Shown piece by piece: positions 39,200-48,204 of a DNA stretch of 64,000 bases. The stretch covers positions 558,001 through 622,000 of the forward strand of contig JAZUIY010000015.1 in the NCBI GenBank assembly GCA_045642465.1, written 5' to 3'. Within the stretch, counting starts at the first letter, position 1. Each line of letters begins with the position of its first letter. Both the position numbers and the translations under genes were made by a program. The notes under the pieces are model-generated. The model saw nothing but the letters and a program-made list of their open reading frames with translations, had not been told where the DNA came from and made no database searches. This stretch comes from RUG420 sp045642465 (lineage in GTDB: Bacteria; Bacillota; Clostridia; Oscillospirales; Acutalibacteraceae).

Positions 39200-40240
39200 A
39201 TGACACCAATGCTCAGTATTATTGTTCCTGTCTACAACGGGGCAGCATACTTAGACCGTCTGTTTGAAGCATTCCGAAATCAGGAGGGAAAGTTCCTTCC
39301 GGACTTCGAACTTATTTGCATCAACGACGGCTCTACGGACAACTCCTTAGAACTGTTGTCTCAGCACGTGGACACCGAACCATATCCTGTAACCGTATGG
39401 ACCATTCCAAATAAGGGCGTATCCAATGCCCGGAACAAAGGAATGGAATTTTGCAGGGGAAAATACGTGGCTTTCGTGGATTGCGACGACCTCGTTTCCT
39501 CTCAATACCTTAAAACCTTCTCAGAGGCCGTTTTAGACAAGCGTCCCAAAGTTGTGGGCTTCCGTTCTAAAAGAACGGAAAAAGCCCCGAAAACGGGCTC
39601 TCAGAGCAAAAGAACCGCATTTCACCTCATGCCGGGCCATGACATGCTCCGGAAAGTGGCGGAAAACCCAACCAATTTTGGGGTTTACAACTTTTTCTAT
39701 GATGCCGGCTTCTTAAAAGAAAACGGCCTGCAATTTGCCGTTGGCTATGACTACTACGAAGATTACGACTTTATCTTCCGGGTGCTGGCCTTGGCAGACA
39801 CCGTGTCCTACACGGAAGCCCAGCTCTACTACTACATGCTGGAAGAGGGAACGGCAGTAGCCCAGTTCAAACCGGCGCGGGTTGCCAATATTGAACTGCT
39901 GCAGAACCTGGTTCCGTTCCTAAAGGAACAGGCACCGGAATTCGTGGAAGAATATGAGACCCACGTCATTCCGAGAATCTATTGGTCCATTCTTTGGCAG
40001 GCATCTCTTGCCTTCCCACTGATTGACGCACTTCGCTTTGCCAAGTGGGCAGACATGAAGCATCAACTGAAGGCGTTAACAGATGCACCTTGCGTAAAAG
40101 TATCTCTCAGTTCCAAACTGTATGAGGTTCCGGTAGTTGGACCAACCGCCTTCATTACCGCTGCCCGTCTGCTTGGACGAAACCGTTCCAAAATTACCCC
40201 GGCAGATTTAGAAGACTTTAAAGACTGTTTTCCGTCTTAA
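39200..40240 (+). CDS. Family 2 glycosyltransferase
   Basis: A 346-residue GT-A enzyme with LSIIVPVYNGAAYLDRLFEA, ICINDGSTDNSLELL and VDCDDLVSS (DxD). It begins one base after the preceding glycosyltransferase stop. The two are distant relatives rather than duplicates. A short hydrophobic stretch near 265-285 could touch the membrane. Third gene of the glf cluster. Confidence 0.92.
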   Translation: MTPMLSIIVPVYNGAAYLDRLFEAFRNQEGKFLPDFELICINDGSTDNSLELLSQHVDTEPYPVTVWTIPNKGVSNARNKGMEFCRGKYVAFVDCDDLVSSQYLKTFSEAVLDKRPKVVGFRSKRTEKAPKTGSQSKRTAFHLMPGHDMLRKVAENPTNFGVYNFFYDAGFLKENGLQFAVGYDYYEDYDFIFRVLALADTVSYTEAQLYYYMLEEGTAVAQFKPARVANIELLQNLVPFLKEQAPEFVEEYETHVIPRIYWSILWQASLAFPLIDALRFAKWADMKHQLKALTDAPCVKVSLSSKLYEVPVVGPTAFITAARLLGRNRSKITPADLEDFKDCFPS

Positions 40241-40304
40241 CTGCCTAAAGTAAAAAAGGCAAAAATAGAAAAAGAGCAAAAAGAAAAAGACAAAACCAAA
40301 AGCA

Positions 40305-40331
40305 AAAAAGCCACCCAAAACGGGTGGCTTT
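40305..40331 (+). terminator. Terminator-like hairpin after the GT2 genes
   Basis: AAAGCCACCC and GGGTGGCTTT with a five-base loop; the T-run is weak (TTTATTG). The same stem occurs in the terminators at 44451-44480 and 58182-58212. Confidence 0.7.
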
Positions 40332-40390
40332 ATTGCGTATAACTATACTTTGGAAAACAATGCGAAAAAACGGAACTCAAAAAGTCCATA

Positions 40391-40528
40391 AAAAAAGACC
40401 AAGCCGGATGGGGGATCATCCGGCTAGCCTTTTAAAATAGGAGAAAATGAAATGAAAAAGTGAGTAGGGTGTGGGGACCCTATTAATCCATTTTGAAAGG
40501 AGTGACTGGGTCCTTTCTGGATTACGTA
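40391..40528 (+). other. Hairpin module 1 in the leader region of the exporter genes
   Basis: A stem AGCCGGATG/CATCCGGCT (with outer AAAAG/CTTTT) is followed by AAATAGGAGAAAATGAAAT and then by a second hairpin with arms AATCCA..GAAAGGA and TCCTTTC..TGGATT (about 40486-40525). The same order of parts recurs in module 2 at 40719-40861, with clear sequence similarity in the middle. Function unknown; a regulatory RNA is possible. Confidence 0.5.
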
Positions 40529-40718
40529 TAGTTTATTCTAGAAATCTTAAAAAATGCTTAAAAACGCACAACTATGCGATTTTTAGCACATCTGTGTTAA
40601 GAACATGTCAAAATATACATCTTTTTTTGCATATTTTTTCGAAAAAAGCGTAACAAATGTGACTTTAAACGGTTCGTTTTGTCTGCCCAAATTGTCCGAA
40701 TAACATACGAAGAATGAA

Positions 40719-40861
40719 AAAAGGAAAAATCCTTAGCGGGGGAGCTAAGGATTTTCCTCTTTGAAATAGGAGAAATGAAATTTAAAAAAGCGAGTTATGG
40801 GGTTTGTATTAACTACACTCGTTGCTCAACAGGAGGGAGAATTCCGTTGAGCTTGTCTTAA
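40719..40861 (+). other. Hairpin module 2 with possible 28-codon leader peptide
   Basis: A 15-bp stem (AGGAAAAATCCTTAGC with GCTAAGGATTTTCCT) is followed by AAATAGGAGAAATGAAAT and a second hairpin GCTCAAC/GTTGAGC. The AGGAG and ATG at 40775 open a frame of 28 codons ending with TAA at 40859-40861. Module 1 lacks the matching frame, which argues against a conserved peptide and for a structured RNA. It lies 160 bases before the TagG-like gene. Confidence 0.5.
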
Positions 40862-41021
40862 CTATAAAGGGGCAAGTTAAAACTAACCTAAAAAAGGAGT
40901 GAAAGTTGGAAGTTTTTTAAAGAATTTCCAAAGCCTTGAAAAGTGGGCGGTTTCGTTGTAACCGAAGGCTTCGGTATGGTATAATAAACGCAACTATGTA
41001 AAACAACTCGGAGGACAAAGA

Positions 41022-41840
41022 ATGAGTAGTTACATTAGTACCATCAAAGAAATTGCTACTGACCATAAAGAGTATCGGGAGCAGACCTTTAAAATGGCTA
41101 AGTCGGATATTATCCGCACCTATCGCGGGTCCGCTCTTGGCTGGATTTGGGCTGTCATTAAACCGGTTATTACCGTCTTCATTTACTTCTTTGCTATGTC
41201 CGTCGGACTGAAGGCCAGCAAGGATATTGACGGTTACCCATATTTCCTGTTCCTCATTGCCGGTCTGGTTCCATGGTTCTACATTTCCGATATGTTTAAC
41301 CGGGGCACGGACTGCATGAGAAAGTACCGGTATTTAATTACCAAAATGCATTATCCGGTTTCCACCATTCCGACCTTTGTCAGCATTGCCAACATTTCGG
41401 TAAACCTGATTATTTTCGTGGTGGTTATGATTCTGAACATCTGTCTTGGCTTCCCGCCAAACCTCCATTGGCTTCAGATTCCAATTATGTACCTTTTCAT
41501 GTTCTTATTCTTTACCGCATGGGCTTTGTTCTCCGGTCCAATTTCTGCATTGTCCCAGGACTTTTCCAACTTGATTAAGTCCTTGGTATTTGCCCTTCTT
41601 TGGGGTTCCGCTATTTTCTACCCGGTTAGCACCTTTGACAGTGTGGTACTGCAGTGGATTTTCAAAGTGAACCCAATTACGTACATTGTTTCCGGTATCC
41701 GTGCCGGCTTCATGGGCACCCAGTGGCTTTGGGAAACCCCATTGGAAACCGGTATCTTCCTGGCAGAATTACTGCTGATGATGTTCCTTGGCGTTTGGAG
41801 TTACAAGAAACTCCGCAAGGAAATCCCGGACGTACTTTAA
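41022..41840 (+). CDS. Polysaccharide ABC exporter permease (TagG-like)
   Basis: A 272-residue ABC-2-type permease with about six transmembrane helices. The typical cytoplasmic start MAKSDIIRTYRGSALGWIWAVIKP and the NPITYIVSGIRAGFMG segment near the C-terminus identify the teichoic-acid/O-antigen exporter branch. It pairs with the ATPase gene 13 bases downstream. A likely -10 box (TATAAT at about 40979) and GGAGG lie upstream. Confidence 0.93.
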   Translation: MSSYISTIKEIATDHKEYREQTFKMAKSDIIRTYRGSALGWIWAVIKPVITVFIYFFAMSVGLKASKDIDGYPYFLFLIAGLVPWFYISDMFNRGTDCMRKYRYLITKMHYPVSTIPTFVSIANISVNLIIFVVVMILNICLGFPPNLHWLQIPIMYLFMFLFFTAWALFSGPISALSQDFSNLIKSLVFALLWGSAIFYPVSTFDSVVLQWIFKVNPITYIVSGIRAGFMGTQWLWETPLETGIFLAELLLMMFLGVWSYKKLRKEIPDVL

Positions 41841-41853
41841 TTGGAGGTGCACT

Positions 41854-42591
41854 ATGGCAGAACCTATTATTGCATTTAAGAACGTCACCAAACGTTACAA
41901 GTTATATTCCGGAAGCAAGCAGCGTTTGGCTGCCATCTTCCTGAAAAACATCAAAGTCAAAACCAAGGATGCCATTCAGGACGTATCCTTTACCGTAGAC
42001 CGGGGCGAATCGGTGGCTTTTGTTGGCAGCAATGGTGCCGGCAAATCTACCATTCTGAAGATGATTACCGGGGTATGTTTCCCGACCGAAGGGGAAATTA
42101 CCGTAAACGGACGTGTCTCCGCACTCTTGGAACTGACCGCAGGCTTCGAACCGGAAATGACCGGTCGGGAAAACATCTACCTTAGAGGCACCACCCTGGG
42201 CCTCAGCAAGGAAGAGGTAGAAGAACTGGAACCGGAAATCATTAACTTCGCCGACATCGGCGAATACATTGATCAGCCGGTACGTTCTTACTCCAGCGGC
42301 ATGAAGGCCCGCCTGGGATTTGCCATCAACTCCAACGTTCGCCCCGAAATTCTCATTGTAGACGAGGCCCTTTCCGTTGGGGACGCCAACTTCAAAAAGA
42401 AGTGCTTAGACAAGGTAAACAAACTGATTGCAGAAGAAAATATTACCTTGCTTTTGGTTACCCACAGTTCTAACACTGCCAAGCAGTTCTGCAAACGCGG
42501 TATTTTCATCAAAGGCGGTAAGCTGATTTATGATGGTACCATTGACGAGGCAGTAGAACAGTATGAAGCATCCATTAAGAAGAAAAAGTAA
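41854..42591 (+). CDS. Polysaccharide ABC exporter ATPase (TagH-like)
   Basis: A 245-residue ATPase. Walker A GSNGAGKST, signature YSSGMKARLGFA and Walker B ILIVDEALSVGD belong to the Wzt/TagH branch; there is no C-terminal carbohydrate-binding domain, so it is the short TagH form. TTGGAGGTG sets the ATG at 41854. It works with the permease at 41022 to export an undecaprenyl-linked glycan. Confidence 0.94.
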   Translation: MAEPIIAFKNVTKRYKLYSGSKQRLAAIFLKNIKVKTKDAIQDVSFTVDRGESVAFVGSNGAGKSTILKMITGVCFPTEGEITVNGRVSALLELTAGFEPEMTGRENIYLRGTTLGLSKEEVEELEPEIINFADIGEYIDQPVRSYSSGMKARLGFAINSNVRPEILIVDEALSVGDANFKKKCLDKVNKLIAEENITLLLVTHSSNTAKQFCKRGIFIKGGKLIYDGTIDEAVEQYEASIKKKK

Positions 42592-42601
42592 GGGGACCCC
42601 T

Positions 42602-43516
42602 ATGAAAACAACGCTGGTAATTATGGCAGCCGGTATCGGCAGCCGTTTTGGCAAAGGTATTAAGCAGATGGAACCCCTGGGTCCCAGCGGCGAACTGATT
42701 ATTGATTATTCCTGTCACGATGCCATTGAAGCCGGTTTTGATAAAATCGTCTTCATTATCCGTAAGGATTTAGATAAGGACTTCCGTGAAGTCATAGGTG
42801 ACCGAATCGCCCAGAAAACGGAAGTGGCATATGCTTACCAAGAATTGACGGACTTGCCGGAGGGCTTTACGCCGGGAGAACGGACCAAACCTTGGGGCAC
42901 CGGCCAGGCCATCCTGGCATGCAAAGGCATTGTTAACGAGCCTTTTGCTGTCATCAATGCAGATGACTACTATGGAAAAGAAGGTTTCAAACTCATCCAC
43001 GACTTCCTGGCAGAGGGAGGCACTGAAGCTACTGAAGACGGTGTGTACCATCTTTGTATGGCCGGTTTCAAACTGGCAAACACCCTGTCCGACAACGGCG
43101 GTGTCACCCGCGGCGTCTGCCAAGCAGAAGGGGATCTTTTAACCCAAATTGATGAAACCTCTAATATAGAGAAGATTGACGGGAAAGCCGCCATCCGTGT
43201 CGACGGCCAGGTCAACTTCTTCCCGGAAGACACCTTGTGTTCCATGAACATGTGGGGTTTGCCGGCTAACTTCATTGATTCCCTGGAAGAAGGGTTCGTT
43301 ACCTTCCTTCGCGGTATTCCGGAAGGGAATCTCAAAGCCGAATACTTAATCCCAATTATCATTGGGGATGACATCAAAGCAGGGCTTGCAGATGTTAAGG
43401 TACTTCCTACCGACGACAAGTGGTTCGGCGTGACCTATCAGGAGGATGCTGCTACCGTAAAAGAAAGCTTCAAAAAGCTGGTAGAAGCCGGCGTTTATCC
43501 TGACAATATTAAATAA
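42602..43516 (+). CDS. Nucleotidyltransferase family protein
   Basis: A 304-residue NTP-transferase-fold protein. It opens LVIMAAGIGSRFGKGIKQ (G-x-G-S-R-F loop with catalytic Arg and Lys) and continues with FAVINADDYYG. This resembles sugar-phosphate or phosphocholine-type nucleotidyltransferases; the activated group is not certain. AAGGGGACC precedes ATG 42602, ten bases after the exporter ATPase, so it probably supplies a precursor for the same glycan. Confidence 0.87.
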   Translation: MKTTLVIMAAGIGSRFGKGIKQMEPLGPSGELIIDYSCHDAIEAGFDKIVFIIRKDLDKDFREVIGDRIAQKTEVAYAYQELTDLPEGFTPGERTKPWGTGQAILACKGIVNEPFAVINADDYYGKEGFKLIHDFLAEGGTEATEDGVYHLCMAGFKLANTLSDNGGVTRGVCQAEGDLLTQIDETSNIEKIDGKAAIRVDGQVNFFPEDTLCSMNMWGLPANFIDSLEEGFVTFLRGIPEGNLKAEYLIPIIIGDDIKAGLADVKVLPTDDKWFGVTYQEDAATVKESFKKLVEAGVYPDNIK

Positions 43517-43570
43517 AAAAGGCCCTAGTGAAAAGTGCCATTTTTGGCGTAAATTAGCAATAAAAAATGG

Positions 43571-43599
43571 TTGCATTTCCAATCATTTAGTGCTAATAT
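43571..43599 (+). promoter_or_regulatory. Predicted rpsT promoter
   Basis: TTGCAT (43571-43576) and TAATAT (43594-43599), 17 bases apart, 35 bases before rpsT. Confidence 0.6.
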
Positions 43600-43633
43600 A
43601 TCTCACTGTAACGACTAAAGGAGAGGTTCAACT

Positions 43634-43888
43634 ATGCCTAATATTAAATCCGCAAAAAAACGTGTTCTTGTAAATCAGAACAAGGCACAGAGAAATAAGT
43701 CCACCAATTCCGCACTGAAGACCGCTATCAAAAAGGCTAACATTGCCATTGAAACCAATGCTGCAGATAAGGATGAACTTGTTAAGGCAGCCGTAAAGAA
43801 AATTGACCAGGCTCAGGCAAAGGGCATTCTTCATAAGAACAATGCTGCCCGCAAAAAGTCTGCTCTCATGACCAAGGCTGCAAAATAA
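43634..43888 (+). CDS. rpsT: Ribosomal protein bS20
   Basis: An 84-residue basic, helical small-subunit protein: MPNIKSAKKRVLVNQNKAQR at the start and HKNNAARKKSALM near the end, both typical. AAAGGAGAGG precedes the ATG. It is a single-gene unit with its own promoter and terminator. Confidence 0.97.
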   Translation: MPNIKSAKKRVLVNQNKAQRNKSTNSALKTAIKKANIAIETNAADKDELVKAAVKKIDQAQAKGILHKNNAARKKSALMTKAAK

Positions 43889-43905
43889 TCTAGTTTCGCA
43901 AAAGC

Positions 43906-43934
43906 AGGACCGATGCCACGCATCGGTCTTTTTG
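43906..43934 (+). terminator. Terminator after rpsT
   Basis: GACCGATGC-CAC-GCATCGGTC followed by TTTTT. It overlaps the region just upstream of the YbaK-like gene. Confidence 0.88.
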
Positions 43935-43951
43935 CATATGGGGGGAGAACC

Positions 43952-44449
43952 ATGGCAAAAAACAAAGATCCGAAAACCAACGCCATGCGGCAACTGGAAC
44001 GGGCCAAAATACCCTATGAACCCTATTTCTATGCGTGCGATGAACGGGATCCATTCTCTAGCCTAGCCATTGCCCAAGAGGCAGGGGACGACCCAAGTTA
44101 CGTCTATAAGACCTTGGTCACCACCGGTAAAAGCGGGGACCACTACGTCTTTGTTCTGCCAATTTCGGAAGAACTGGACCTAAAGAAAGCGGCCAAAGCC
44201 GTTGGGGAAAAGTCGGTTGCCATGGTGCCGGTGAAGGACATTGAATCTGTTTCCGGTTATATCCGCGGCGGCTGCAGCCCGGTGGGCATGAAGAAGCAGT
44301 TTACCACGGTTTTTGACCAAACCGCCGAAGAGAAGGAAACCTTTAAAATCAGCGGGGGAAAACGGGGCATTCAGCTCATTGTGAACCCCAAGGATGTCTG
44401 CGGACTGGTTCGGGGAACCTTTCAGGATATCCTCTTAAAAGACGAATAA
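43952..44449 (+). CDS. YbaK/EbsC-family aminoacyl-tRNA editing protein
   Basis: A 165-residue protein of the Cys-tRNA(Pro)/Cys-tRNA deacylase type that removes mischarged amino acids from tRNA. It has the YVYKTLVTTGKSGDHYVFVLP segment with the catalytic lysine, VPVKDIESVSGYIRGGCSPVG and the G-x-R-G-I-Q-L-I-V strand. GGGGGGAG precedes ATG 43952. Confidence 0.9.
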   Translation: MAKNKDPKTNAMRQLERAKIPYEPYFYACDERDPFSSLAIAQEAGDDPSYVYKTLVTTGKSGDHYVFVLPISEELDLKKAAKAVGEKSVAMVPVKDIESVSGYIRGGCSPVGMKKQFTTVFDQTAEEKETFKISGGKRGIQLIVNPKDVCGLVRGTFQDILLKDE

Positions 44450-44450
44450 G

Positions 44451-44480
44451 AAAAGCCACCCAAATGGGTGGCTTTTTTCA
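44451..44480 (+). terminator. Terminator after the YbaK-like gene
   Basis: AAAAGCCACCC-AAAT-GGGTGGCTTTTTT with T-run. Confidence 0.92.
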
Positions 44481-44539
44481 TGTCTATTGGTGTTTGCCTC
44501 TTGCTTTTTGGCTTTTGCTTCTTGTCTCTTTCGGAGGAA

Positions 44540-46261
44540 TTACTTGTAGAGGTACACTCTACATTCGTATGGCTTCAGCGTACAGCCGTCTTTCTTGGCA
44601 GGGGCATCCTGATAGTTCTGAAGAACCAAATTGCCTTCCTGGAGGTTGTAGCCCTTCGGAGCCTTAAAGGAAACGTCCTTCTTGCTGAAGGAACCAATGA
44701 TTAAGGCCTTGGTGCCGTCTAAGGTCATTTCGTAGCAGTAAACCTTCTTGGACTTCGGGAAGTATTCTTTGTATTTACCGTAAACGAATACCGGGTTTTC
44801 CTTCCGAACCTTTAAGAGCTTTCTATAGTAGTTCAGGATGGAATCCGGATCCTTCTCTTCGTCGTCCCGGTTGATGCCGTTTTTGTAGTTCTGGTTGACA
44901 AAGAACCAAGGGGTACCGGTGGTGAAGCCGGCATTTTCCGTGTTGGACCACTGTACCGGAGTACGGGCATTTTCACGGGAAGTGGTGTTGGCAATCCAGA
45001 GGTAAGCCCAGCCCAGGCCAATCTTCTGGAAGAGGCGCTGGTTGTTGAAGGTCATAACGTCCTTGAAGTCTTCCACTTTGTCCAGCTTGTTGTTCAGCAT
45101 GCCCAGTTCCTGACCCTGATAAATAAACGGTGTACCGCTCATGAGGTAGGCAATGGTTGCCAGGGTCTTCCCGGATTCCTTCCAATATTTTTCGGAACCG
45201 TAACGGGAAATAACACGTGGATGGTCGTGGTTTTCAATGTAAAGAGCGTTCCAGGCACCGGCCTTGGAAAGCTTGTACTGCCAGCTAGAAAGGGCTTTCT
45301 TCAGCTTCTTTAAGCTAAACGGCAGGTGAATGGTGTCGGTTATGAAACAGTCGGCGGACATGTGGTTGAAGTTAATCATCATGTCAAAGGCTCTGTCTTC
45401 GCCGGCAGTAAAGGCCAAGGCATCTTTTGCGTTGGTCATTGGCGATTCAGCTACTACAAAGCAGTCATACTGGTTGATGACATCTCTCCGGAATTCATCT
45501 ACGTATTCGTGAATATGAGGCCCTTTGTTGTAATGTTCAATGCCACAAGCAACTGGGATAGGGAAGCCGTTTGGCAGGCCCTCTCTCTTGGAAATGAAGG
45601 TGATAACGTCTTCACGGAAGCCGTCAACACCCATGTCCAGCCAGAAGCGCATAATGTCTTTGACTTCTTCTCTGACCTTTGGGTTATCCATATTTAAGTC
45701 CGGCTGCTTCTTGGCAAAGGCGTGGAGATAGAACTGATCTAAGTCCTTGTTGTATTCCCAGGCACCGCCTTCAAAAATAGAGAGCCAGTTGTTTGGCGGG
45801 TTCTTACCGCCTTTGGAGTCTCCGTTTTTACCGTCTCTCCAGAAGTAGTAGTCGTGGTAAGGGTTGTCTTTGCTCTTCAGGCCCTCTTTAAACCAGTAAT
45901 GTTCATCAGAGGAATGGTTGACTACCAAGTCCATAATAACCTTCATATCCCGCTTGTGGGCCTCGTCAAGCACCTTCTTAAAGGTGTCCAGGTCACCATA
46001 TTCCGGGTGAATGTCTCTGTAGTCGGCAATGTCATACCCATAGTCTGCGTTTGGAGATGGATAAATAGGGGAGAACCAAATACCGGTAACCCCTAAGCTT
46101 TTAATGTAATCCAGTTCCTCCAGTACGCCCTGCAGGTCTCCAATGCCGTCTCCGTCCGTGTCCTTAAAGGAACGGCACCAAATTTGGTAAAAGACTTGAT
46201 CCTTGTACCAAGAGTTGTCATATTTTGGAGCAGCCTTTTCGGCTGTTTTTTGTTTCTTCAA
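44540..46261 (-). CDS. GH13 alpha-glucosidase (oligo-1,6-glucosidase type)
   Basis: A 573-residue intracellular enzyme of the alpha-amylase family that releases glucose from short alpha-glucans. Conserved regions: DLVVNHSSDEH (region I), GFREDVI (region II, nucleophile Asp), VVAESPMTN (region III, acid Glu) and ENHDHPR (region IV). The order matches GH13_31-type alpha-1,6 and alpha-1,4 glucosidases. I chose TTG at 46261 with GGGAG seven bases upstream; the in-frame ATG at 46297 lies inside a TATAAT-G promoter box and has no ribosome site. The minus-strand frame upstream of it is fortuitous. Confidence 0.9.
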   Translation of the reverse strand: MKKQKTAEKAAPKYDNSWYKDQVFYQIWCRSFKDTDGDGIGDLQGVLEELDYIKSLGVTGIWFSPIYPSPNADYGYDIADYRDIHPEYGDLDTFKKVLDEAHKRDMKVIMDLVVNHSSDEHYWFKEGLKSKDNPYHDYYFWRDGKNGDSKGGKNPPNNWLSIFEGGAWEYNKDLDQFYLHAFAKKQPDLNMDNPKVREEVKDIMRFWLDMGVDGFREDVITFISKREGLPNGFPIPVACGIEHYNKGPHIHEYVDEFRRDVINQYDCFVVAESPMTNAKDALAFTAGEDRAFDMMINFNHMSADCFITDTIHLPFSLKKLKKALSSWQYKLSKAGAWNALYIENHDHPRVISRYGSEKYWKESGKTLATIAYLMSGTPFIYQGQELGMLNNKLDKVEDFKDVMTFNNQRLFQKIGLGWAYLWIANTTSRENARTPVQWSNTENAGFTTGTPWFFVNQNYKNGINRDDEEKDPDSILNYYRKLLKVRKENPVFVYGKYKEYFPKSKKVYCYEMTLDGTKALIIGSFSKKDVSFKAPKGYNLQEGNLVLQNYQDAPAKKDGCTLKPYECRVYLYK

Positions 46262-46327
46262 AAAAACACTCCCTTTTCCTTTTTTATCCTTTCTCATTAT
46301 AACAAAGGAAAAGGAAAAAGAACAAAA

Positions 46328-46374
46328 GAAAAGACACGGTCCTGCACTGGCATACAGAATCGTGTCTTTTTTAT
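46328..46374 (-). terminator. Terminator after the large SGNH gene
   Basis: AAAAGACACG and CGTGTCTTTT enclose a ~23-base loop; on the minus strand a T-rich run (TCTTTTC) follows. It separates the SGNH gene from the GH13 promoter. Confidence 0.7.
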
Positions 46375-46470
46375 ATAATAAGTGCCCAGGCATCCCGGTA
46401 TACGCATTAGAAGAATGCCGGGCGCTCATTAAGCAAATAAAAGGAGAATCAGAGGGAAATAAGGGGAATC

Positions 46471-48204
46471 TTATTTAGCAAGGTTGCTGTCACCAAGTTC
46501 ATCCAGAACAAGGTTAGCAATGGTTCTATGACCGTTAGCAGTTGGGTGAGGGTTGAAACCGGTGTCATCCAAAGTCAGGTTTTCATAGAGAGGAAGCGTG
46601 TACTTGGTGTTGATCAGTTCAACGTCACGTTCCAGAACATAGTGGTAATTGTCGTAGATATCCTTGAACTTAGCCTTTTCAGCGTTGACATAGTCAAAGT
46701 ATGGCTGAAGAACATGTTCAATAGCGTTGTCACCTCTGTAGAGGAGAGACCAGCCTGCGCATGGGTTGTAGCAGCCAAGTGCAACAATAGTAACATCTGG
46801 GTTCAACTGATAAATGCGTTTTACGATTTCATCGTAGTTGAAGTAGAAGTCATGTAAGAACATGAGAACTGCCTTATCCCATTCAAGCCAGAATGGAACC
46901 CAGTTGATTGGCTGAGTGAGCCAGGAAGCAAGGTAGTGGCCTACGTTGGAAGCAACGGTAAGTTCTGGGCCGTACTTAGCAACGGAATCCTTAATGGAGA
47001 AGCCATCACCAAAGCGGCTCTTGTCTGCCTGGTCATAAATGGTAGCAATGGTAGGGAGCCAGATGTCATCGAAACCAAGGTCAAGGGTGATGAGGTCAGC
47101 TTCCTTAACAGCGTTCTGATAGTCAGAACGGAGAGCATTCAGTTTTTCAACGGTGATTTCACCTTCGGAAAGGGTACCCATAACGCCTTCACGAAGAAGG
47201 TCGTCGCCAGGATAGTTGTTGTCCAGTAAGAAACGAAGTTCGGAGGAACGGATACCGGAAACGCCGTAAGCGTTTACTTTTGCGCCATAAGCCTTACCGA
47301 GAAGGTCAGGGTAAGAACCGGCAATGCGCTTTTCATATACTACTAAGCTGTCATACTGTGCATAGTCAGCCAGGCCGTAGCCGGAGCTTGCAGAGTCACC
47401 AAGAGCGGTAATTACTTTGTAGCCATGCTTCTTGGTAGCAGCAGTGTTGTCGTCTACAATAAGTTCGTCTTTTTCGTTGAGTTCATCAACGGAATTCTTC
47501 ATGTCGTCAATCTTGTTGGAAATGTTCTTAATTACTTCAGGACCGTCCTTGATGGCAAGGAGCGGAACTGCAACAGCAGTAATTGGAACCATAACAACGA
47601 TTGCACATACGATTACGCCAGCGAATACACCGAACAGTAATACGTTACCGGCGTTGTAAGCACCAAGGGTGGCAGCGTAAACAGCGCCACGGCCAAAGTC
47701 GCCGGAAGCTTTATAAATGTTTGTGAAGTCTAAGGAACGGATAACTTCGTCAATGTGAGCTGCACTGTCAAGATAGTCAGTTGCATAGTCAGCAAAGGAG
47801 CCTTTCAGGTGAGAAACAAAGTTGGTAGCCTGGAAAGCAGTCTGAGAGAGGAAGTTGCCAGCTGCGAAGTCTACGATGTTGTCGTAGTATTCAGGATGGT
47901 TTTTGTCACCGGTGCTTGCATAGTAAACAGCGGTAGGAACCAAAGTGTAAGCAGTAGAAGAATAGTACTTCAATGCTGGGTCGTCTACTTTACCGGACTG
48001 CAGGGTCTTGATGGCGTCGGTCATTGCTTCAGCAATACCGTCGGAGTAATCAAGCTTCTGTTCGTCCAAAGCAGCGTACAGGTCTTTTTCAGTGGTTTTG
48101 AAAATTGTGTCTTTCTGAATGTAATCTTCTGCGGCAAAAGCAAAGCCGGTGCAGCAAGAGAGAAGTACAACCAGTGCCAGAATGAGAGAAATAATTTTTT
48201 TCAT
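46471..48204 (-). CDS. Large secreted SGNH-hydrolase-like protein
   Basis: A 577-residue exported protein with signal peptide (MKKIISLILALVVLLSCC, cleavage near AFA-A). An N-terminal helical region (about 30-185) has no known domain. A strongly hydrophobic stretch follows (about 195-230, VFAGVIVCAIVVMVPITAVA), then the SGNH domain (about 270-570): block I TALGDSASSGYG, block III LGFDDIWLP and block V NPHPTANGHRT. Block III has Asp where the paralogue at 28133 has the usual Asn, so the oxyanion hole may differ. Start 48204 has GAGG on the minus strand. Probably a surface esterase. Confidence 0.8.
   Translation of the reverse strand: MKKIISLILALVVLLSCCTGFAFAAEDYIQKDTIFKTTEKDLYAALDEQKLDYSDGIAEAMTDAIKTLQSGKVDDPALKYYSSTAYTLVPTAVYYASTGDKNHPEYYDNIVDFAAGNFLSQTAFQATNFVSHLKGSFADYATDYLDSAAHIDEVIRSLDFTNIYKASGDFGRGAVYAATLGAYNAGNVLLFGVFAGVIVCAIVVMVPITAVAVPLLAIKDGPEVIKNISNKIDDMKNSVDELNEKDELIVDDNTAATKKHGYKVITALGDSASSGYGLADYAQYDSLVVYEKRIAGSYPDLLGKAYGAKVNAYGVSGIRSSELRFLLDNNYPGDDLLREGVMGTLSEGEITVEKLNALRSDYQNAVKEADLITLDLGFDDIWLPTIATIYDQADKSRFGDGFSIKDSVAKYGPELTVASNVGHYLASWLTQPINWVPFWLEWDKAVLMFLHDFYFNYDEIVKRIYQLNPDVTIVALGCYNPCAGWSLLYRGDNAIEHVLQPYFDYVNAEKAKFKDIYDNYHYVLERDVELINTKYTLPLYENLTLDDTGFNPHPTANGHRTIANLVLDELGDSNLAK

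Noticed and set aside
40471..40653. 60-codon plus-strand frame between the glycan units
   Set aside because: No ribosome site, and it crosses the second hairpin of module 1.
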